Source: Hypericum androsaemum (taxonomy: Eukaryota; Streptophyta; Magnoliopsida; Malpighiales; Hypericaceae). From it: DNA of 64,000 nucleotides. Under the pieces are notes generated by a model that saw only the letters and a list, made by a program, of their open reading frames with translations, did not search any database and had not been told where the DNA came from. Positions 1 through 12,732 of the stretch are shown here, piece by piece. Positions within the stretch are counted from its first letter, which is position 1, and the number at the start of each line of letters is the position of its first letter. The translations under genes were made by a program, and so were the position numbers. The stretch spans positions 1,984,001-2,048,000 of the forward strand of contig OZ023198.1 in assembly GCA_963995505.1 (NCBI GenBank). Direction: 5' to 3'.

Positions 1-742
1 TAGTCGAAGTCATTTCAAGACAGCCTAGGAAGAAAAGTATTGGCTAATTAGGTAACTAATGAAGACTTCTACTCCAACGGCTATAATGGATATATCATAC
101 GTGGACGAAGAGGAGATTGAAGAATTGTTTGGACAGCAAGCAAAAAGCTTAAAGAAGAAGAAGCCTTTGTGATCCTATAAATACAAGACGAAGACAAAGA
201 CAAAGTAACCAAGATAGAAAATATTGAAAATATTAGAGAGGTGATCAAGATTCAAAGATACAAATCAAGCAAAGAGCAAAACTCATACATCCAAAGAGAT
301 AAAAAGCTGAGATCACCATGTTGAGACAAAGAGCGATTTTGATAAATCTTTGTCTGGTTTGGTAACTAGCATGAGTCCGTTAAAGCTAGTAGTTGTAGGG
401 TTACAAGTGAGTCGTGAAAACTTGTGTTGTACTCTTTTTTTTAGTGGTGTAATAACGAGAGGACGGTTGAAGAGTTGACGTAGGCTCAGTAGACCCGAGC
501 TGAACCACTATACATCTGGTGTCAAATATCTCTATCCCTACTTTCGTTTACATTAATAGACTAAGTACCAAGTTGGAAAAATCGTTAGAAATCTAATTCA
601 CCTCCTCTTAGGTTGCTTATTAGACCTACAAGAGGAGAACAAGAGCTTCGGAATTTAAATCAATCAGCCAAAATTTAAATTAATTTTGGTATGATGGAAG
701 GAGTTCCAAAATTTCAGAAGAGAACCGAATTTATATTCTTTA
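1..742. other. Intergenic DNA with LTR-like remnant
   Basis: No supported gene. A 37-codon frame at 59-172 (plus) has an acidic then lysine-rich composition and matches nothing I recognise. From about 300 to 560 the sequence has the feel of the 3' part of a copia-type LTR or leader (T-run, 'GTGGTGTAATAACGAG', 'CTGAACCACTATACATC'), but no partner LTR, primer-binding site or target duplication is visible, so this is only a suggestion. Confidence 0.3.
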
Positions 743-750
743 CAAATCTG

Positions 751-1464
751 TAGGGATGGCAGAAATACCCATACCCTGAGGGTCGGACCCTACCCTTACC
801 CTACGGGTCTAAGGTATGTTGACTTTGACTGGGTCTAGGGTAGGGTATGGGTATGGGTCCATGTTTAGAAGTAGGGTCTAGGGTAGGGTATGAATCCATA
901 GTTAGACCCTGCGGGTCGGACCCTACCCTTACATTTTTACCATATTTGAGACCCTACCCTAATTAGACCCTAATTAGACCCTAATTAGACCATAATTATA
1001 ATATATATAATATACTTTATGGTTAATTTTAACATATTTATTATGTTATTACACAACTAGCTTAGAAGATGTCATGAATGATGGATTACTAGAAGCCGAC
1101 ATTCTATATTTTTCTTTTGTTGAATTGTTAATGTACTTCAAATTTGAAAAAAAAAACTTGTACTATTGAAATTAAATTACAAAATTTGATGTTTCATCAA
1201 TTTTCTATTGAATGTTAATGTGTAACATAGTAGATATCTTGAATTTGTTTGAATTTTATATAAAAATTAATTTTTGATTAAAAAATATCAAAATGTAGAA
1301 CGTTAAAGGGTCGGACCCTGCAGACCCTGGGTCTTCAGGAGGGTATGGTATGAATCTAACAATAAAAAATTTGTAGGGTCGAGGGTAGGGTACGTGTCCA
1401 ACTAAAAAAACTAGGGTATGAGTATGGTCCTACCAATACCCTACCATACCCATTGCCATCCCTA
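751..1464. mobile_element. Non-autonomous hAT-type element (MITE)
   Basis: The element has inverted ends: TAGGGATGGCA at the left and TGCCATCCCTA at the right. It is flanked by a perfect 8-bp direct repeat, CAAATCTG, at 743-750 and 1465-1472. An 8-bp duplication with short TAGGG-type ends is characteristic of the hAT superfamily. The 714-bp interior encodes no transposase. It consists largely of degenerate repeats of GGGTAGGGTATGG and GGGTCGGACCC in both orientations around an AT-rich centre, so it should fold into a long imperfect hairpin. It would depend on a hAT transposase supplied elsewhere. Confidence 0.85.
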
Positions 1465-1603
1465 CAAATCTGCTACATGGTTTTGTAGATTAAGTTGACA
1501 AAAAGACAATTCCTATAACTAATGTGCAAGGAACGGAAAAAAAACAAGGAAAGCCGTTTACAAATGCACGAGCAAGAAAAAAGTAAAACAAGGATAGGAG
1601 AAA

Positions 1604-1675
1604 AGGTCCTACCGGGAGTCGAACCCAGGTCGCTGGATTCAAAGTCCAGAGTGCTAACCACTACACCATAGAACC
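1604..1675 (-). tRNA. tRNA-Gln (anticodon UUG)
   Basis: Read on the minus strand the sequence folds as a complete cloverleaf. The acceptor arms GGTTCTA and TAGGACC pair, with one G-U. The anticodon stem CTGGA/TCCAG encloses loop CTTTGAA with anticodon TTG, and the T arm contains GGTTCGACTCC (B box). The discriminator base is U, as in plant tRNA-Gln. A run of four T (1604-1601) starts at the 3' end and is the expected Pol III terminator. There is no intron and no encoded CCA, as normal for a nuclear gene. Confidence 0.95.
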
Positions 1676-2350
1676 GACCGACTGGCAGTTGAACAACATA
1701 AATAACTTTATCAAAAACATTCGTAAACGAACAGATAGAACTTGGGCCCAATGCCTCGGATAGGTAGTTTCTATTACTACGGAATGGTAAGAGATTTAGG
1801 TCCAAATATTCACGAATGTAAAAAAATGTATTGTGAGAACCGTCCTAAAATAGGGTCTAACAGAATTCTACTACGCTCGACCTTGGAATTCAGATGTCAA
1901 AAATCGGATAGCACCTTTAAAAGTTGACAAATTTTCAACAAATATTTAACTTGCGTTCCGAAGGAATTAATGTATTACTCGTGTTAAGCCAAAGCCCAAT
2001 TAATGTATGCTCTTGGCTGTTATTTCACCTTGTCAGTAGAGCAATGGCCATAGGAAACAACATTAAAAAGTGCAGACAGAAAAAAATGTGTAAGATATGC
2101 TAAGTTAAACCCCAATGCTAGTTCGATGCAGATCACATTGCCACAGGGAACGTTATTTCAAGCTGAGAGTGAAAACAAAACTCCATCATACTAGAGGCAC
2201 AACTCGTGACCAAAGAGAAGGACGATTCACTAGCAAAAGTACATAGCTCTTTTCACTGATACAGCTGGGTGATCGAAGACTCGACGATGTAGCAAAGACA
2301 TCCTCTGTTTACTACGAAGCATCCGAGAACACGTACCACAGACAGACGTT

Positions 2351-2963
2351 TTACTGCATCGACTGAAAGCGCTTCATGATGATTTGGCTCATATCCATGT
2401 AACGCTGCGCGCAGTTGCTGAGGCAAGCCGATTCGCTTGAGCTGAACTTGCTTCCTGGTGTACTGGTGATGCACTTGTCCCAGCAGACGCTCGTGAGCTT
2501 CGCCACTATCTCGTTAACCATCGCCTTTTGCTTCTCTTGCTGCATTAACGGCAAGCAAAAACCGACCTCAGAACAACGAATCATACCTAACTCAACATAA
2601 GCAAATTGAAGCTCTGCTCTACGACTTCGAAAACTGCCGGCTACGCAAATCACATCATAAGCATTGCCGTTCTCAAGCCTCGAACTCGCGATATCCGAAT
2701 TTCTTCTTATGGCAAAAAGCTAGAACATGCCAACCAACTAAAGCTACAAATCCCATCTCAAAACCGTGCAAATCAACTCCAGCCCAGAACAAAGGGGAAC
2801 ACACTTGACACGAATAAATTCGAAAATTCATGAAAAAAGACGCAAACTTTAGTGGAAAAAAAAGGGGAATTTAGGGTTACAAAAAGAGGGAATCAGAAGG
2901 AGAATTAGAATTAATTACGCTGAGGAATTGCTGCATTTCGGGGGAAGTTAGAGCCGAATCCAT
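2351..2963 (-). CDS. TIM8: Mitochondrial import chaperone TIM8 (small Tim family)
   Basis: The protein is a small chaperone of the mitochondrial intermembrane space. With TIM13 it escorts hydrophobic precursors from the TOM complex to the inner membrane. Exon 1 is 2919-2963 and exon 2 is 2351-2539 (minus), joined in phase 0 across a 379-bp GT-AG intron, giving 77 residues, the usual plant TIM8 length. The twin CX3C motifs that form two disulfides are present (CWDKC at about residues 34-38 and CLSNC at about 54-58), and so is the conserved tail MDMSQIIMKRFQSMQ. The start at 2963 was chosen because exon 2 alone would begin inside the intron; exon 1 gives the typical short N-terminus MDSALTSPEMQQFLS. 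It is a complete single-copy-looking gene with no defects. Confidence 0.95.
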
Positions 2964-5051
2964 TCTTCTTCGTCTTCACTTTTTTCCTTCGATTGGCTCT
3001 CTCTCCTTGGGGGTTTTCTCCCTTGTAACTGAAGCAAACTACAGAATTTAGTTTCCCTTATTTTGATATCTTAAAACCCTAAATAATGGAGTCCCGGTTT
3101 AGAAGGTAACCAAAACCCTGTTGGGCCCGTCCAAGATTCGTGGCCTGAGATTCAGCCCACATAATTCACATTTCTACGGTAATTATCGATTTATATATTT
3201 TCTTATAACAAGATGAAAATGATGATCATAATGAAAATTTGAAAATAATTGAAAATTTTATTATGATATAAAATTTATTAAACAAATAAGTATAGCGCAA
3301 ATTGATATCTTAAAATATTTTTCAGATTAATAACGTATGTAAAAAATATCACGTTATGTGAAAATTAGCACAATGATTTTGTATTAAAATTTTCTGAAAA
3401 AATATTAGTTATTACAATAGAGGGTTTATTAAATTTTAACATTGGTCCTCGCTCATGATCGAGACTTTTATCAGTTTAAAGAAGTTATCACTTTACATAG
3501 GTTTTACTATATAAGTGATCATTAAAAAGATTAAAAAATACGTTTCACAAAAATATTTAGCTCAAATTTACATTTGTAGGCTCATTAATTGTCGGGATAT
3601 CATATAGATTTGAAAGAAAATTTAAGACACATATCCAATCCTCTTATATTTAAAACTCAATTAACCCAAGAACCTCCTTATTAGTTTCTTATATAGCACA
3701 TTGTATATGCTCATGTATCCATACAAAACAAGTAATTTTCAGTCCAGTATTTATACTCATAATATCTAAACTAAAATAATTTATTTAAAAATCTGAAATC
3801 CTTTTATTTCTCAGATCAATTATGATTAGTAGCTCAAACTTTACTTGACTCTTAATTGTAAGGAGTCAAGTATTACGTTGAAGTCACATTTTAAAAAAAG
3901 GAAGTGGGTGAAAAAACCTATATGGCCAACATAGTCTTCATCCTTAATAAAGGACTGGATTTTGCAATATTTCCAAGATAAGTCGGGAACGAGTCAGTTT
4001 GGTTTGGATCATATATGACAGTAAAATTCAATCTACTACATTTTAAATTTTTTAGTGGGGTCAATCTTAGTTTTTTTATGAGTGTATACATAAAAAAATA
4101 CCTAATAATTTTTAAATTTTAATTTTTTGGTGTAAATTTTTTAAATGATAATTGAATTAGCTCAACTGCATTCACCTAATGTGTGGCTAAGCCACGGGTG
4201 GCAACCCACTATTTTTACTGGGTTAGATCTTCTTAATCGATAGGAGAACCAAACAATATGAAATACTTATTTGATAATTTTGTCAAACTATTTAATTCAA
4301 CATAAATCAATCAACTCAATAATTTTCCGGATGCTACGTAATATAAAAAATTAAACTAGTGATTAGCATCTAAATTATCAATCCTTCCAATTGGACAGGA
4401 AAAAGATTCTTCCACCACTCGCAAACAAAATTCCAAAAATGTTCCCACATTAGACTAAGATTTTTTTTTGAGGAGTCATTAGACCAAGATTCGAGAATGT
4501 CTAATTCAGGAAAGATGCAGTTAGTAAAATCGAATGAGAATGGACCAAGTCTTTTGTTCTTTAAATAGTCAACGAAATAGATTAGCCTAAAGACAAGGAT
4601 CAGAGAACAAGATAAAAACCAACAGGTAATCTGGTAATTAAAAAGAAATCTAGAAGGAGTGCATGTAGACATGTATTGAGCTTGGTTAAAATTAGAAGCC
4701 AGAGGAGAACAGTAATAAACAAAACTAATTGTTGTTTAGCCAACTAAACAACCTCGTGTTGATGACTCGAACGGAATAGTTCTCTCTCATTTTACCCGTA
4801 TTTACGCCTTTGTTAACAAAGATTTAGGAACTAAAAAGATTCCTAGGATCTAGAATATGACCAAAAATAGAGTCAACCTAGGGTCAAAGTAACAACTAAC
4901 TGTCTCTTGTCCTTACTAAAAAATAGGAATTAAAGCAACTGGCGGAAAATTCTCCTTTATTTATATGTAAGTCCAAAACCAAGTTCCAATTTTCAAAAGT
5001 ATCTTTCTCATTCCATTCGACTAAAAAGGGATAATATATATAGCAGCAAAA
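2964..5051. other. Intergenic region
   Basis: AT-rich DNA between two divergent genes. It contains the promoter and 5' UTR of TIM8 just above 2963 and, at the right, the promoter of the gene starting at 5052 (TATATA at about 5035-5041 is very close to the ATG). A 100-codon minus frame at 4370-4672 shows no family features. No transposon ends were recognised. Confidence 0.5.
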
Positions 5052-6145
5052 ATGGGGTGTGGAGGGTCAAAGAGACTTGAGCCTGAAGGGGAGGCGATTC
5101 CTGAGAGGCTGAGGCCCCTTCTTAGGAGGAGGTACGAGGAGATTAGGGACAAGAGCCGTGGGATTCGTGTTGCACCAAAGGGTTGGAAGTCAACCACTAC
5201 ATTGTCCAAGAAGGAGCTGCTCGGGAAGGGTAACGCCTCCTACGAGGAGATCGACGTGGAGATGGACGATGATCGGAGGAGCGAGTCGTCCGACGAGGGG
5301 AACGTGAAGGTGGCCCCTGTTGCTGAAGAGGGTCCTGATGAGGGATTATTGGTTAAGGCCAAATTGTCCGAATTGTCGAGTCCTCTGAGTGCTGATGCTG
5401 ATGAAAAGAAGGTGGTCGGAGGAGGGATTGCAGTTGTTTCGGTTCTTGAATCCGAAGGGAATGATGAGAAGGGTTGTGCCTCGAATGAGCAGACGAGTGA
5501 GCCATCCGAAGATGGGACACCGAAGGCATGCCTGGAACCCGAAGAGGGCCACACAGAGGTAGAAATATCGGATGTACTGCCAAGTCTTGTAATTGAAGGT
5601 GATGATGAGGTGGTGGAGGAGATAAAAGAGTTGGTGCAGACGTTAAGCTTCAAACCGCTTCTGTTCCCTCCCGGATCACCTAGTTTCAGGATGTACTTGA
5701 ACGAACCGAGTATAAAAGGCGTCGAAGAATCCGGAGACGACAACAATGGCAACTATGTTCATTCGCCTCGTGCAGCCAAGGAGGTTGAGGCAGTAAAAGA
5801 TTCACCAATCGAGAAAGACGAAAAGGACACAGAAGAGCAGAGCAAGAGCAGCGCAGAATCCGCTGAATCGTTGCATTCCGATGAGGTACATTGTGCATCC
5901 CAACCCATCCTGTAGTGCCTTTGATCATTGTATTTTCCGAGTCCTAACTGTCTCGTATCCGAACAACATTGCAGGCCAAGAAAAGATGGAGGCGAGGCTT
6001 GAGGTTCAAGGGAAAGCTTCCAAGGCCAAGAGCAACTGGAATGAAGAATCTGTTTAAAGTCCAATCATGTTACTCATCTTGTTCTTTTGGCCATAGTACC
6101 ACCACTCTTCTGGAGCAAAAACCGGTTACCCCAAAGCAAATCTAG
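5052..6145 (+). CDS. Putative N-myristoylated plant protein of unknown function
   Basis: Exon 1 is 5052-5885 and exon 2 is 5975-6145, joined in phase 0 across an 89-bp GT-AG intron; reading through the donor would end 9 codons later. The product is 334 residues. The N-terminus MGCGGSK has Gly2 for N-myristoylation and Cys3 for possible palmitoylation, so it should sit on the cytosolic face of a membrane. A basic patch (residues about 19-50, RLRPLLRRRYEEIRDK) is followed by a long acidic, Ser/Glu-rich, probably disordered middle. The second exon is strongly basic, starting AKKRWRRGLRFKGK, with a cysteine pair (CYSSC). There are no catalytic motifs, membrane spans or named domains. I do not recognise the family; a membrane-anchored scaffold or signalling adaptor is only a guess. 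TATATATAG lies just upstream. Confidence 0.85.
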
Positions 6146-6965
6146 GAAGAAGAAGTAATTTAGGAGGAAGACCTTTTAAGGGATTTATTCTTTTTTCTTG
6201 GAATTCCTGCAAAATTCCCTTCTTTCTTATTCAGGAGTTGAAATCGTTTGGCAAAGATAGGATATAGGATCTGTAGCTTGTAAAACTGGTGAAGCTGATC
6301 GATCCTGTGAGTGCTGAATAATGTTGTAACTAACATCCCCTTTCTAGCCCGAATGAAGTAGTCAATTCTGTTCGATTCGCGATACGAAGGGCATTAATTG
6401 CCTAAGCGTTTGTCCGGATACCATGTTTATGTCCGAAGTCCTACATGTAATGAAACATCAGATAATAGGATCTGTGTATCATTCGACTCTGTAGGACACA
6501 TTGCATTCCATGCACTAACAAAAACTGTACAAGAAATGGGATTATACAACAAATACTCATAATGAGTGCAATCAACAGGAGCGAAATTCGAAAAAAAAAG
6601 TGGAAAATCCAAAATTCGAAACTCGAGTGGCAAGAAACGGAAGTGAAGAAGGTGGAAAATCCTTCAATGTTTCATCTATACAGCGTTTGGATGGTTGCTG
6701 TGGCTTGAAAATCGTTGCATTAGGTAACTTGGACCATTTCCAATATTCCTCAGATGGAGAGCCCCACAACTTAAAAATCTTGTGCAATTGTTCAACCTGG
6801 AAGAAAATATGAAATGGTCAGCCAGCTAAACTGCACTAGGAAGACAATAGTACCATAATATCGGTTGATCGTGCTCAAAACTTGTTAGCTAACAGGTAAG
6901 AGAAATTACCCCTGAAAAAAACGAATAAGAGAAATGCAAGGGCAATGAGACAACATGCAAGTATC
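6146..6965. other. 3' UTR and intergenic region
   Basis: This stretch holds the probable 3' UTR of the upstream gene, to about 6400, and then low-complexity intergenic DNA. Short frames on both strands at 6427-6812 overlap each other and look spurious. Confidence 0.4.
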
Positions 6966-7138
6966 CATTGTTGTTAAATATGTGGTATAACGGTTCTATA
7001 TCGCTATTGTGTATCGAAAATTGGGGTTGACGCTATGAAAACCGATACGATATGTCAACTTCGTTACGCAGAAAATATCGCCATCACATCGGATTTTAGT
7101 GTTCCGTTATTTTCGTGAAACGCTATTTAACAACACTG
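6966..7138. mobile_element. Short hAT-type MITE
   Basis: This is a 173-bp element with inverted ends CATTGTTGTTAAATA and TATTTAACAACACTG (one mismatch). The flanks CAAGTATC (6958-6965) and GAAGTAAC (7139-7146) match at 6 of 8 positions, consistent with an aged 8-bp target duplication. CAGTGTTGTTAAA-type ends are common in plant hAT MITEs. It has no coding capacity. Confidence 0.75.
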
Positions 7139-7614
7139 GAAGTAACTCAAATAGCCGAGTTTATACCTGGATTTACTAACTATTTTATTTAACACCAAGT
7201 TGAAAATAAGAGGCAACGTTCAAAGGACCAACTTAATATCAGTGACAGTTAATGAAAAACGCTATGGCCAACGAACTTCTTCCTCGCACTTATTTTCTCT
7301 TCACTGACAGAATAAATATGGAAGTATCTTGTCGATACTTCCATGGAAAAATGTCATACAGACCACAATATGTTGTCAATTGGTATACTCGGTTATGTCA
7401 AGTGGTTATCTGGTTACGTCAAAATATACCAATTTGATAATATTTAAAACTATTTATAATAAAAAAATTAAATAATCATATTTAAAATAAAAAAATGCAG
7501 CAACCTTCTGCAGATTATGCAGCAGATTCACGATCAATTGACTACTGATCTTCCGACTTCTCTTGTCTCAGCATGACACCACACTTGTCTACTGCCTTGA
7601 TTCATTAATGTAAA

Positions 7615-7712
7615 TAGCTGTACTTAGTTATGAGATTAGCTGTAATTAGAGTCATCTAATCTAGCTGTACTTAGTTATGAGATTAGCTGTAATTAGAGTC
7701 ATCTAATCTAGC
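7615..7712. repeat. Tandem duplication of about 47 bp
   Basis: A 47-bp unit beginning TAGCTGTACTTAGTTATGAG is present twice, back to back and nearly identical, followed by a partial third TAGCTGTTA. The downstream sequence (TGTATATAAACCCTC, AATAAGAATAATTATCAAGTTC) resembles the TATA and transcribed part of a copia LTR, so the duplication may lie in an enhancer-like part of an LTR remnant. No second LTR was seen. Confidence 0.75.
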
Positions 7713-10404
7713 TGTTATGCTAGCTGTAACTAGCCGTTAGTTTTGGTAGTTCCAACATTAGATTTATTACTTATCTTCAATCTCATTGTATATAAACCCT
7801 CTTGACTGAATAAGAATAATTATCAAGTTCTTTCCAATTCTATGTTCTAACTTTTGTCTGAAATCTATTTTTGTCCTTCCTTTTTTATTATATTACGATT
7901 TTACCCACCGGTTCATTATTGAATCATAATTGTCCTGAATAGTATTATATCAATACGGTTTTCTTTTTGTTTTTATACCTACACATCAATTACACGAACT
8001 TTTTCAGTTAAATAGAGTACGTTACAACATATTTATTATTATACTTATCTACATATTGCTTATAGAGGCCTTTTAATTCAAAAAATTGAAAGAAAAAATA
8101 CATGTATGCATTAATAACCTTAATTCATTATTAATTTGCTACATTTTAACGCGTGATCATACAAATAACATACACGGCCTCACAAGAATTACAGCCATAA
8201 TAATCATGACACAGAGTATAGATATTTTTTTATCTTTGGTAATTTATGGGAAGGTGATTTGTTGTTATAAGCACATTAGTGTAATTATTTTAATGGTGTC
8301 ATATAAATTGTACTTACCAAAGTTGAATAATGGCGCTGATTTGAAAAATACTAGATCTCAAAAGGAGCATAACCGTTGTTTATAATTGGTACAAAGGTTT
8401 ATATATTGCACCAGCTAAATCAGAACAAATAACTAAAGTCTGTTTGTTTGTGGTAAAACGACTTATAGGGAAAGAATTGATCTTTCGAGAAGCTAAATAT
8501 TTTTTAATTGTACTCATATAAATAACATTTTTTCGCTATTTAGATTAAATTTCATAAAGTTGCTTTACATTATTTGTTTGATATTTGAAACGGTTTGTTA
8601 TGAGAGAAATATTTTAATTTTATTTTGACTGATGAGAAATATTCGAAATAAAATGCATGACACATGGTATTACTTTTTAAGAATGTATTATACGAACAAT
8701 TTGGTTGAAACATTTTTTTTTAATGAAAATATTTTTCTTAGAATACCAAGACTATTCCTTAAACGTTCAACTTAAGAGAAAATGATTTTAAACCTTTATT
8801 AACAAAAACAAATAAATCCTATAATTTTGTTTTCTTACATAAAAGGCAACGATATATTCTTCTAGGGTGGAAGGTAGGAAAAGATAGCGACAGATTACGT
8901 GAATCAGAATATATTCGTTGTAGGCAACAACAGTTAGTTTCGCCGGTAACCCGGTTAGGTAATTCCCGATGGTTACCACTTACCAAACGTAATTATGGTT
9001 TTGTCCACAGTCCAATAACAGAAATATCGTAAAACAAAAAGATCACCTAGAGAAAATAGAGGGTTCTCTTTACTTAGTGTTAAGATTTTTTTTAGGTCAA
9101 GACTTAGTGTTAAGATTGAACTAAAATTCTACTTAAGTACTTTGTGTTTTCGTCTATTTGCATACCAGTACTCTATGATTTCAAAATATTCGATCAACTC
9201 ACAAAAATTTCTCAAATTGACACTCCACTACTTCACTAATTTTTTGGACAAAAACACCATCAAGAATAAGTAGGAAATTTTTTGGTTTTAAATTACCATT
9301 CGAAATAAATCAGAAAAAATATATTAAAAAACTAATTTTCCGCTTTTGTAATATTTTTTCATATTTTTTAAATTCTATATTTAATAATAGTTAGGGGTAT
9401 TTTTGTTGAAAAAATAATTTAAATAGTGGAATGTCAATTTAAAAAATTTCGGTCACTTCGTCGAACATTGAAACCACAAAGTAGTGGTGTGCTAATAGGC
9501 GAAATCACAAAGTACCTAAGTAGATTTTTACCAACTAAGAAAGTATCCGAAAAAAACTTGGTTAATGAATTAATTATATATAAAAAATATACCCCAATAT
9601 TTACAACAAGAGTAATAATACACAAGTGATTCTCACTCTTAATGATTCCAAAAATAAAATTAAAATTAGACCACCCGAGTCACTCGTAACACGATGCACA
9701 ATAGTATGAATAGAAAGTTCTCGATTATATTACTCTCCTTGATCAGAACAAATTTTTCTCACGACATTATTGTCAATGATAAATTGGCAAATCAAAAACC
9801 AAATTTTGATGTGATGAGCTTATTTATGAATGTTAAAACTTTAACAAGTTTTAACAATCTAGACTAGTTTAGCCAAGGGTAACCGATTACTGAACCTATT
9901 TCAGTTTCTCAGCTGATCTATGCCTATCGTCACCATCAAACAAATCCTTTACGAATCTCCAATTAAAATTTCAAAATGATTTTTGTAAAAGTTTATTCAA
10001 ATTCGAGCATTTCGAGCTCATTTTGGAGAATAACTCTTCTAAATTTTTAATGATGTTTTTCACTTTCGTGAAATTTGAACCTAAAATATTTTTTTATAAA
10101 TTCAAGTTATTATCAGTTGTACCATAAAAGTACAACTTTTATGGGTAATGTTAAGACAGATGGTAGGTACTACACTTATAACATCGATCAATTATTCTCA
10201 CAAGTCATATATAGGGAAAATAGATAATAACATTACTAACACCAATCCGTCCTATAAGTACACACTCACAGTCTTCGTGTTGGCCACATAAACTCCCTTA
10301 CCCATATTAATTATTGTTCTCAAAACTCTTACAATTTTCCTTAGGGAAAATTAAAAAGATAAAAAAAAACTTTACAAAGACAAAAGGGATCATTATAGAG
10401 AGAA
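7713..10404. other. Intergenic region
   Basis: AT-rich DNA with possible LTR debris at the left (to about 7870) and the promoter of the CASP-like gene at the right. Short frames at 8086-8385, 8788-8979 and 9426-9629 have no recognisable product. Nothing else stands out. Confidence 0.4.
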
Positions 10405-11717
10405 ATGGAAGAGGCACAGATCACCAAGGTTCCTAGGCAGCCACAAACTGTGTTCCTAGGTGCTCAGCTGTTCTTGAGGGTGGTGGCCACCGGTGCCGCC
10501 CTGGCTGGCGTCGGCCTCATGGTCACCAACGATCAAACGGCACCAGTGGCCGGCAACCCCATGAGGGCAAAATGGTCCTACTCCGACGAATTCAAGTAAG
10601 AGCAATTCACGTGGTAGTAAAGTGAACTTTTACCAAATTAAACTAAGATAAAAGCGCTAAGTTATTGGATACATGGATGCAGGTTTATGGTGGTAACCAA
10701 TATTATTGCTGCCGTTTTCACTCTCCTCTCCTGCATTCACCTGCTGGTGATTGTACCTCGTGGGTCGAATCCTATCCGTCTTTTCATCCTCTTCCTGCAT
10801 GACTTGGTAACTCATCAATTTATAATTGTCTTACTCTCTCTACAAAAGTTATTTCATGGCTACCAATCTTTAAATCTTTTCAAGTGGAAGAAAAACCCCA
10901 AATAGGTTCTTTTTATCTCTCCTACAGTATTGCTTCATGGGCTAATTTTTTTTTACTGTGCTCTTATCATCTATAAAGCTTATTTTGTTTCGCTGATGGA
11001 GCCGGAAAATATTTTTCACTAAAAACGCCATTTTCCTAGAAAATAAATTATTTTCCTATGAAACAAATAAATCCTAAAATTCATAGATTACAATGGAAGT
11101 TCACTAAATATGACAATACGGCTAGTCTTTTATAAGTAAATTCCTTATAATATTACACCCAGAATCGAATATGATTGTTGAATTTTCCAAGCCTCGTCAT
11201 TTTCTTAATCGTTGGACTAATACTCACTTAGTGACATTAATGCTAGCTATGCATAAAATAATTTTAAGTAGACCGCTGATGGGAAGAAAAAGGTCATGAT
11301 TCTGACATACTTAATTGTCAATTCGTTCATAAACTATAATGTGATGAACGTTTTTTTGGTAAGTCGATTTTTATTTTAATACAAGAACATGTATATATTT
11401 ATGACTCTTGGGTAGGGGTTAAATTCCTCGTAACACGAGTTTATAGCCGCAATCTCATAGACGTGATGTAACTGTTTGGTTGGTGTCAGATTATGATGTC
11501 ACTGGTTCTAGCCGGAGTGGCGGCTGCAACAGCAATAGGCGAAATTGGTAAGCATGGAAACATGCAAAGTGGTTGGATGCCGATCTGTACCATTGAGGTC
11601 AAGTTCTGTAATAGGGCAACCTCGTCCATTGCTCTCACTTACTTGGCCTTAATCTGCCTCTTCTTGCTCATCATATCGTCAGCAGTCAAGTCCGTGCAAA
11701 TTTCGGTTAAGAACTAA
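10405..11717 (+). CDS. CASP-like membrane protein (CASPL1 type)
   Basis: Exons 10405-10595, 10683-10806 and 11490-11717 join with GT-AG introns of 87 and 683 bp to give 180 residues, the normal size for the family. Four hydrophobic segments are visible, at roughly residues 18-42, 67-88, 100-122 and 150-174. The family's paired charges are present: Arg in the first segment (LFLRVVATGAALAGV) and Asp at the start of the third (HDLIMMSLVLAGVAA). The second extracellular loop carries the W..IC..E..FC pattern (GWMPICTIEVKFCNR). CASP and CASP-like proteins are plasma-membrane scaffolds; the founders organise the Casparian strip, and roles of most CASPL proteins are unknown. Reading through the first donor gives an early stop (AAG-TAA), which supports the splice choice. 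Confidence 0.92.
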
Positions 11718-12732
11718 GTTTGGTGGTGGTACTGTTATATAACCTTTTGTTATGTTTCCCTTGGAGTAGTTCTGTAGCTAGTGATGAACTTGGTGGCAAT
11801 TAAAGAAGCTTCTCTTTGTTGTACGTGTGCTTCCTCTTCTATAACCTTTCTAATATTGCCTGCGGTATCAACGGAAGCCAATATCGTACTTCTTTGTACT
11901 CGTAAGAAAAGCACTAAGAAGCGTATGTTAAAAAATGAATGTTTGACAACGCATAACAAATAATAGAAAAAGAAAGGAAGAATAGATGAGAAACAATATC
12001 GCGAGACCATCGTCGAAGTGCCCTTGGAGAAATTGATGTGCGGATGAAAGGAAGAATGGATGACAAACAATATCGTGAAACTACCATTGTCGTGCTCTTG
12101 GAGAAACTGATGTACGTATGTGTTTTACTTGTTGTTTGCCGTCTTTTTTTATAGGTAAAGTTTGTATTATTTCAATATAAAAGATTACACCAAAGATGTT
12201 GTATCAACGCCGATCTCCTATGAGTTTACACTATATTAATGTTTATAATAATAGCATATATAAACATGATAAATGTTATCTGCGTCCCCAAAATAAACAT
12301 AAAAACCCCAAGAGATCCTCCTATGCGCCAATGACGTTGCCTTCAAGACTAGAGCGCAAGCATTTCAAGAGCCCATGTCTCGCTTTAATGGCTTTGAGGA
12401 AGTCCGAGGCTTCTCCGTCCCATTAAATCAACAATTTCTCCAGTGTATACTCACATATACGCTCTGCGTCAGAAGGAAAATGGTCCTAGTACGTAGTGCA
12501 GTAAATGGCCTAATTAGGAGATGAATTTGGGAGGCACGCATGGTTTTTGACCCACTCTGTCGTTTTCATGGTATTAGCTGCTAGTTAGAGTTTCGATTTT
12601 ATGTTAAACGACTTGTGTTTTGTTAAATAGACGATGAGTTACGGATCCTTATTCCTTTAAGGTAAATCATTTACACTAATAATTACACATTGACAAAATT
12701 TGAACCCTAAATTTTTATTAAATCGTTTTACG
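11718..12732. other. Intergenic region
   Basis: Probable 3' UTR of the CASP-like gene, then non-coding DNA. A roughly 75-bp segment is repeated in tandem at about 11970-12115 (GAAAGGAAGAATGGATGA... GAGACCATCGT... GGAGAAATTGATG), with about 80 percent identity by eye. No gene is supported. Confidence 0.4.

Noticed and set aside
4370..4672. 100-codon minus frame
   Set aside because: No start context, splice partner or family motif; AT-rich chance frame.
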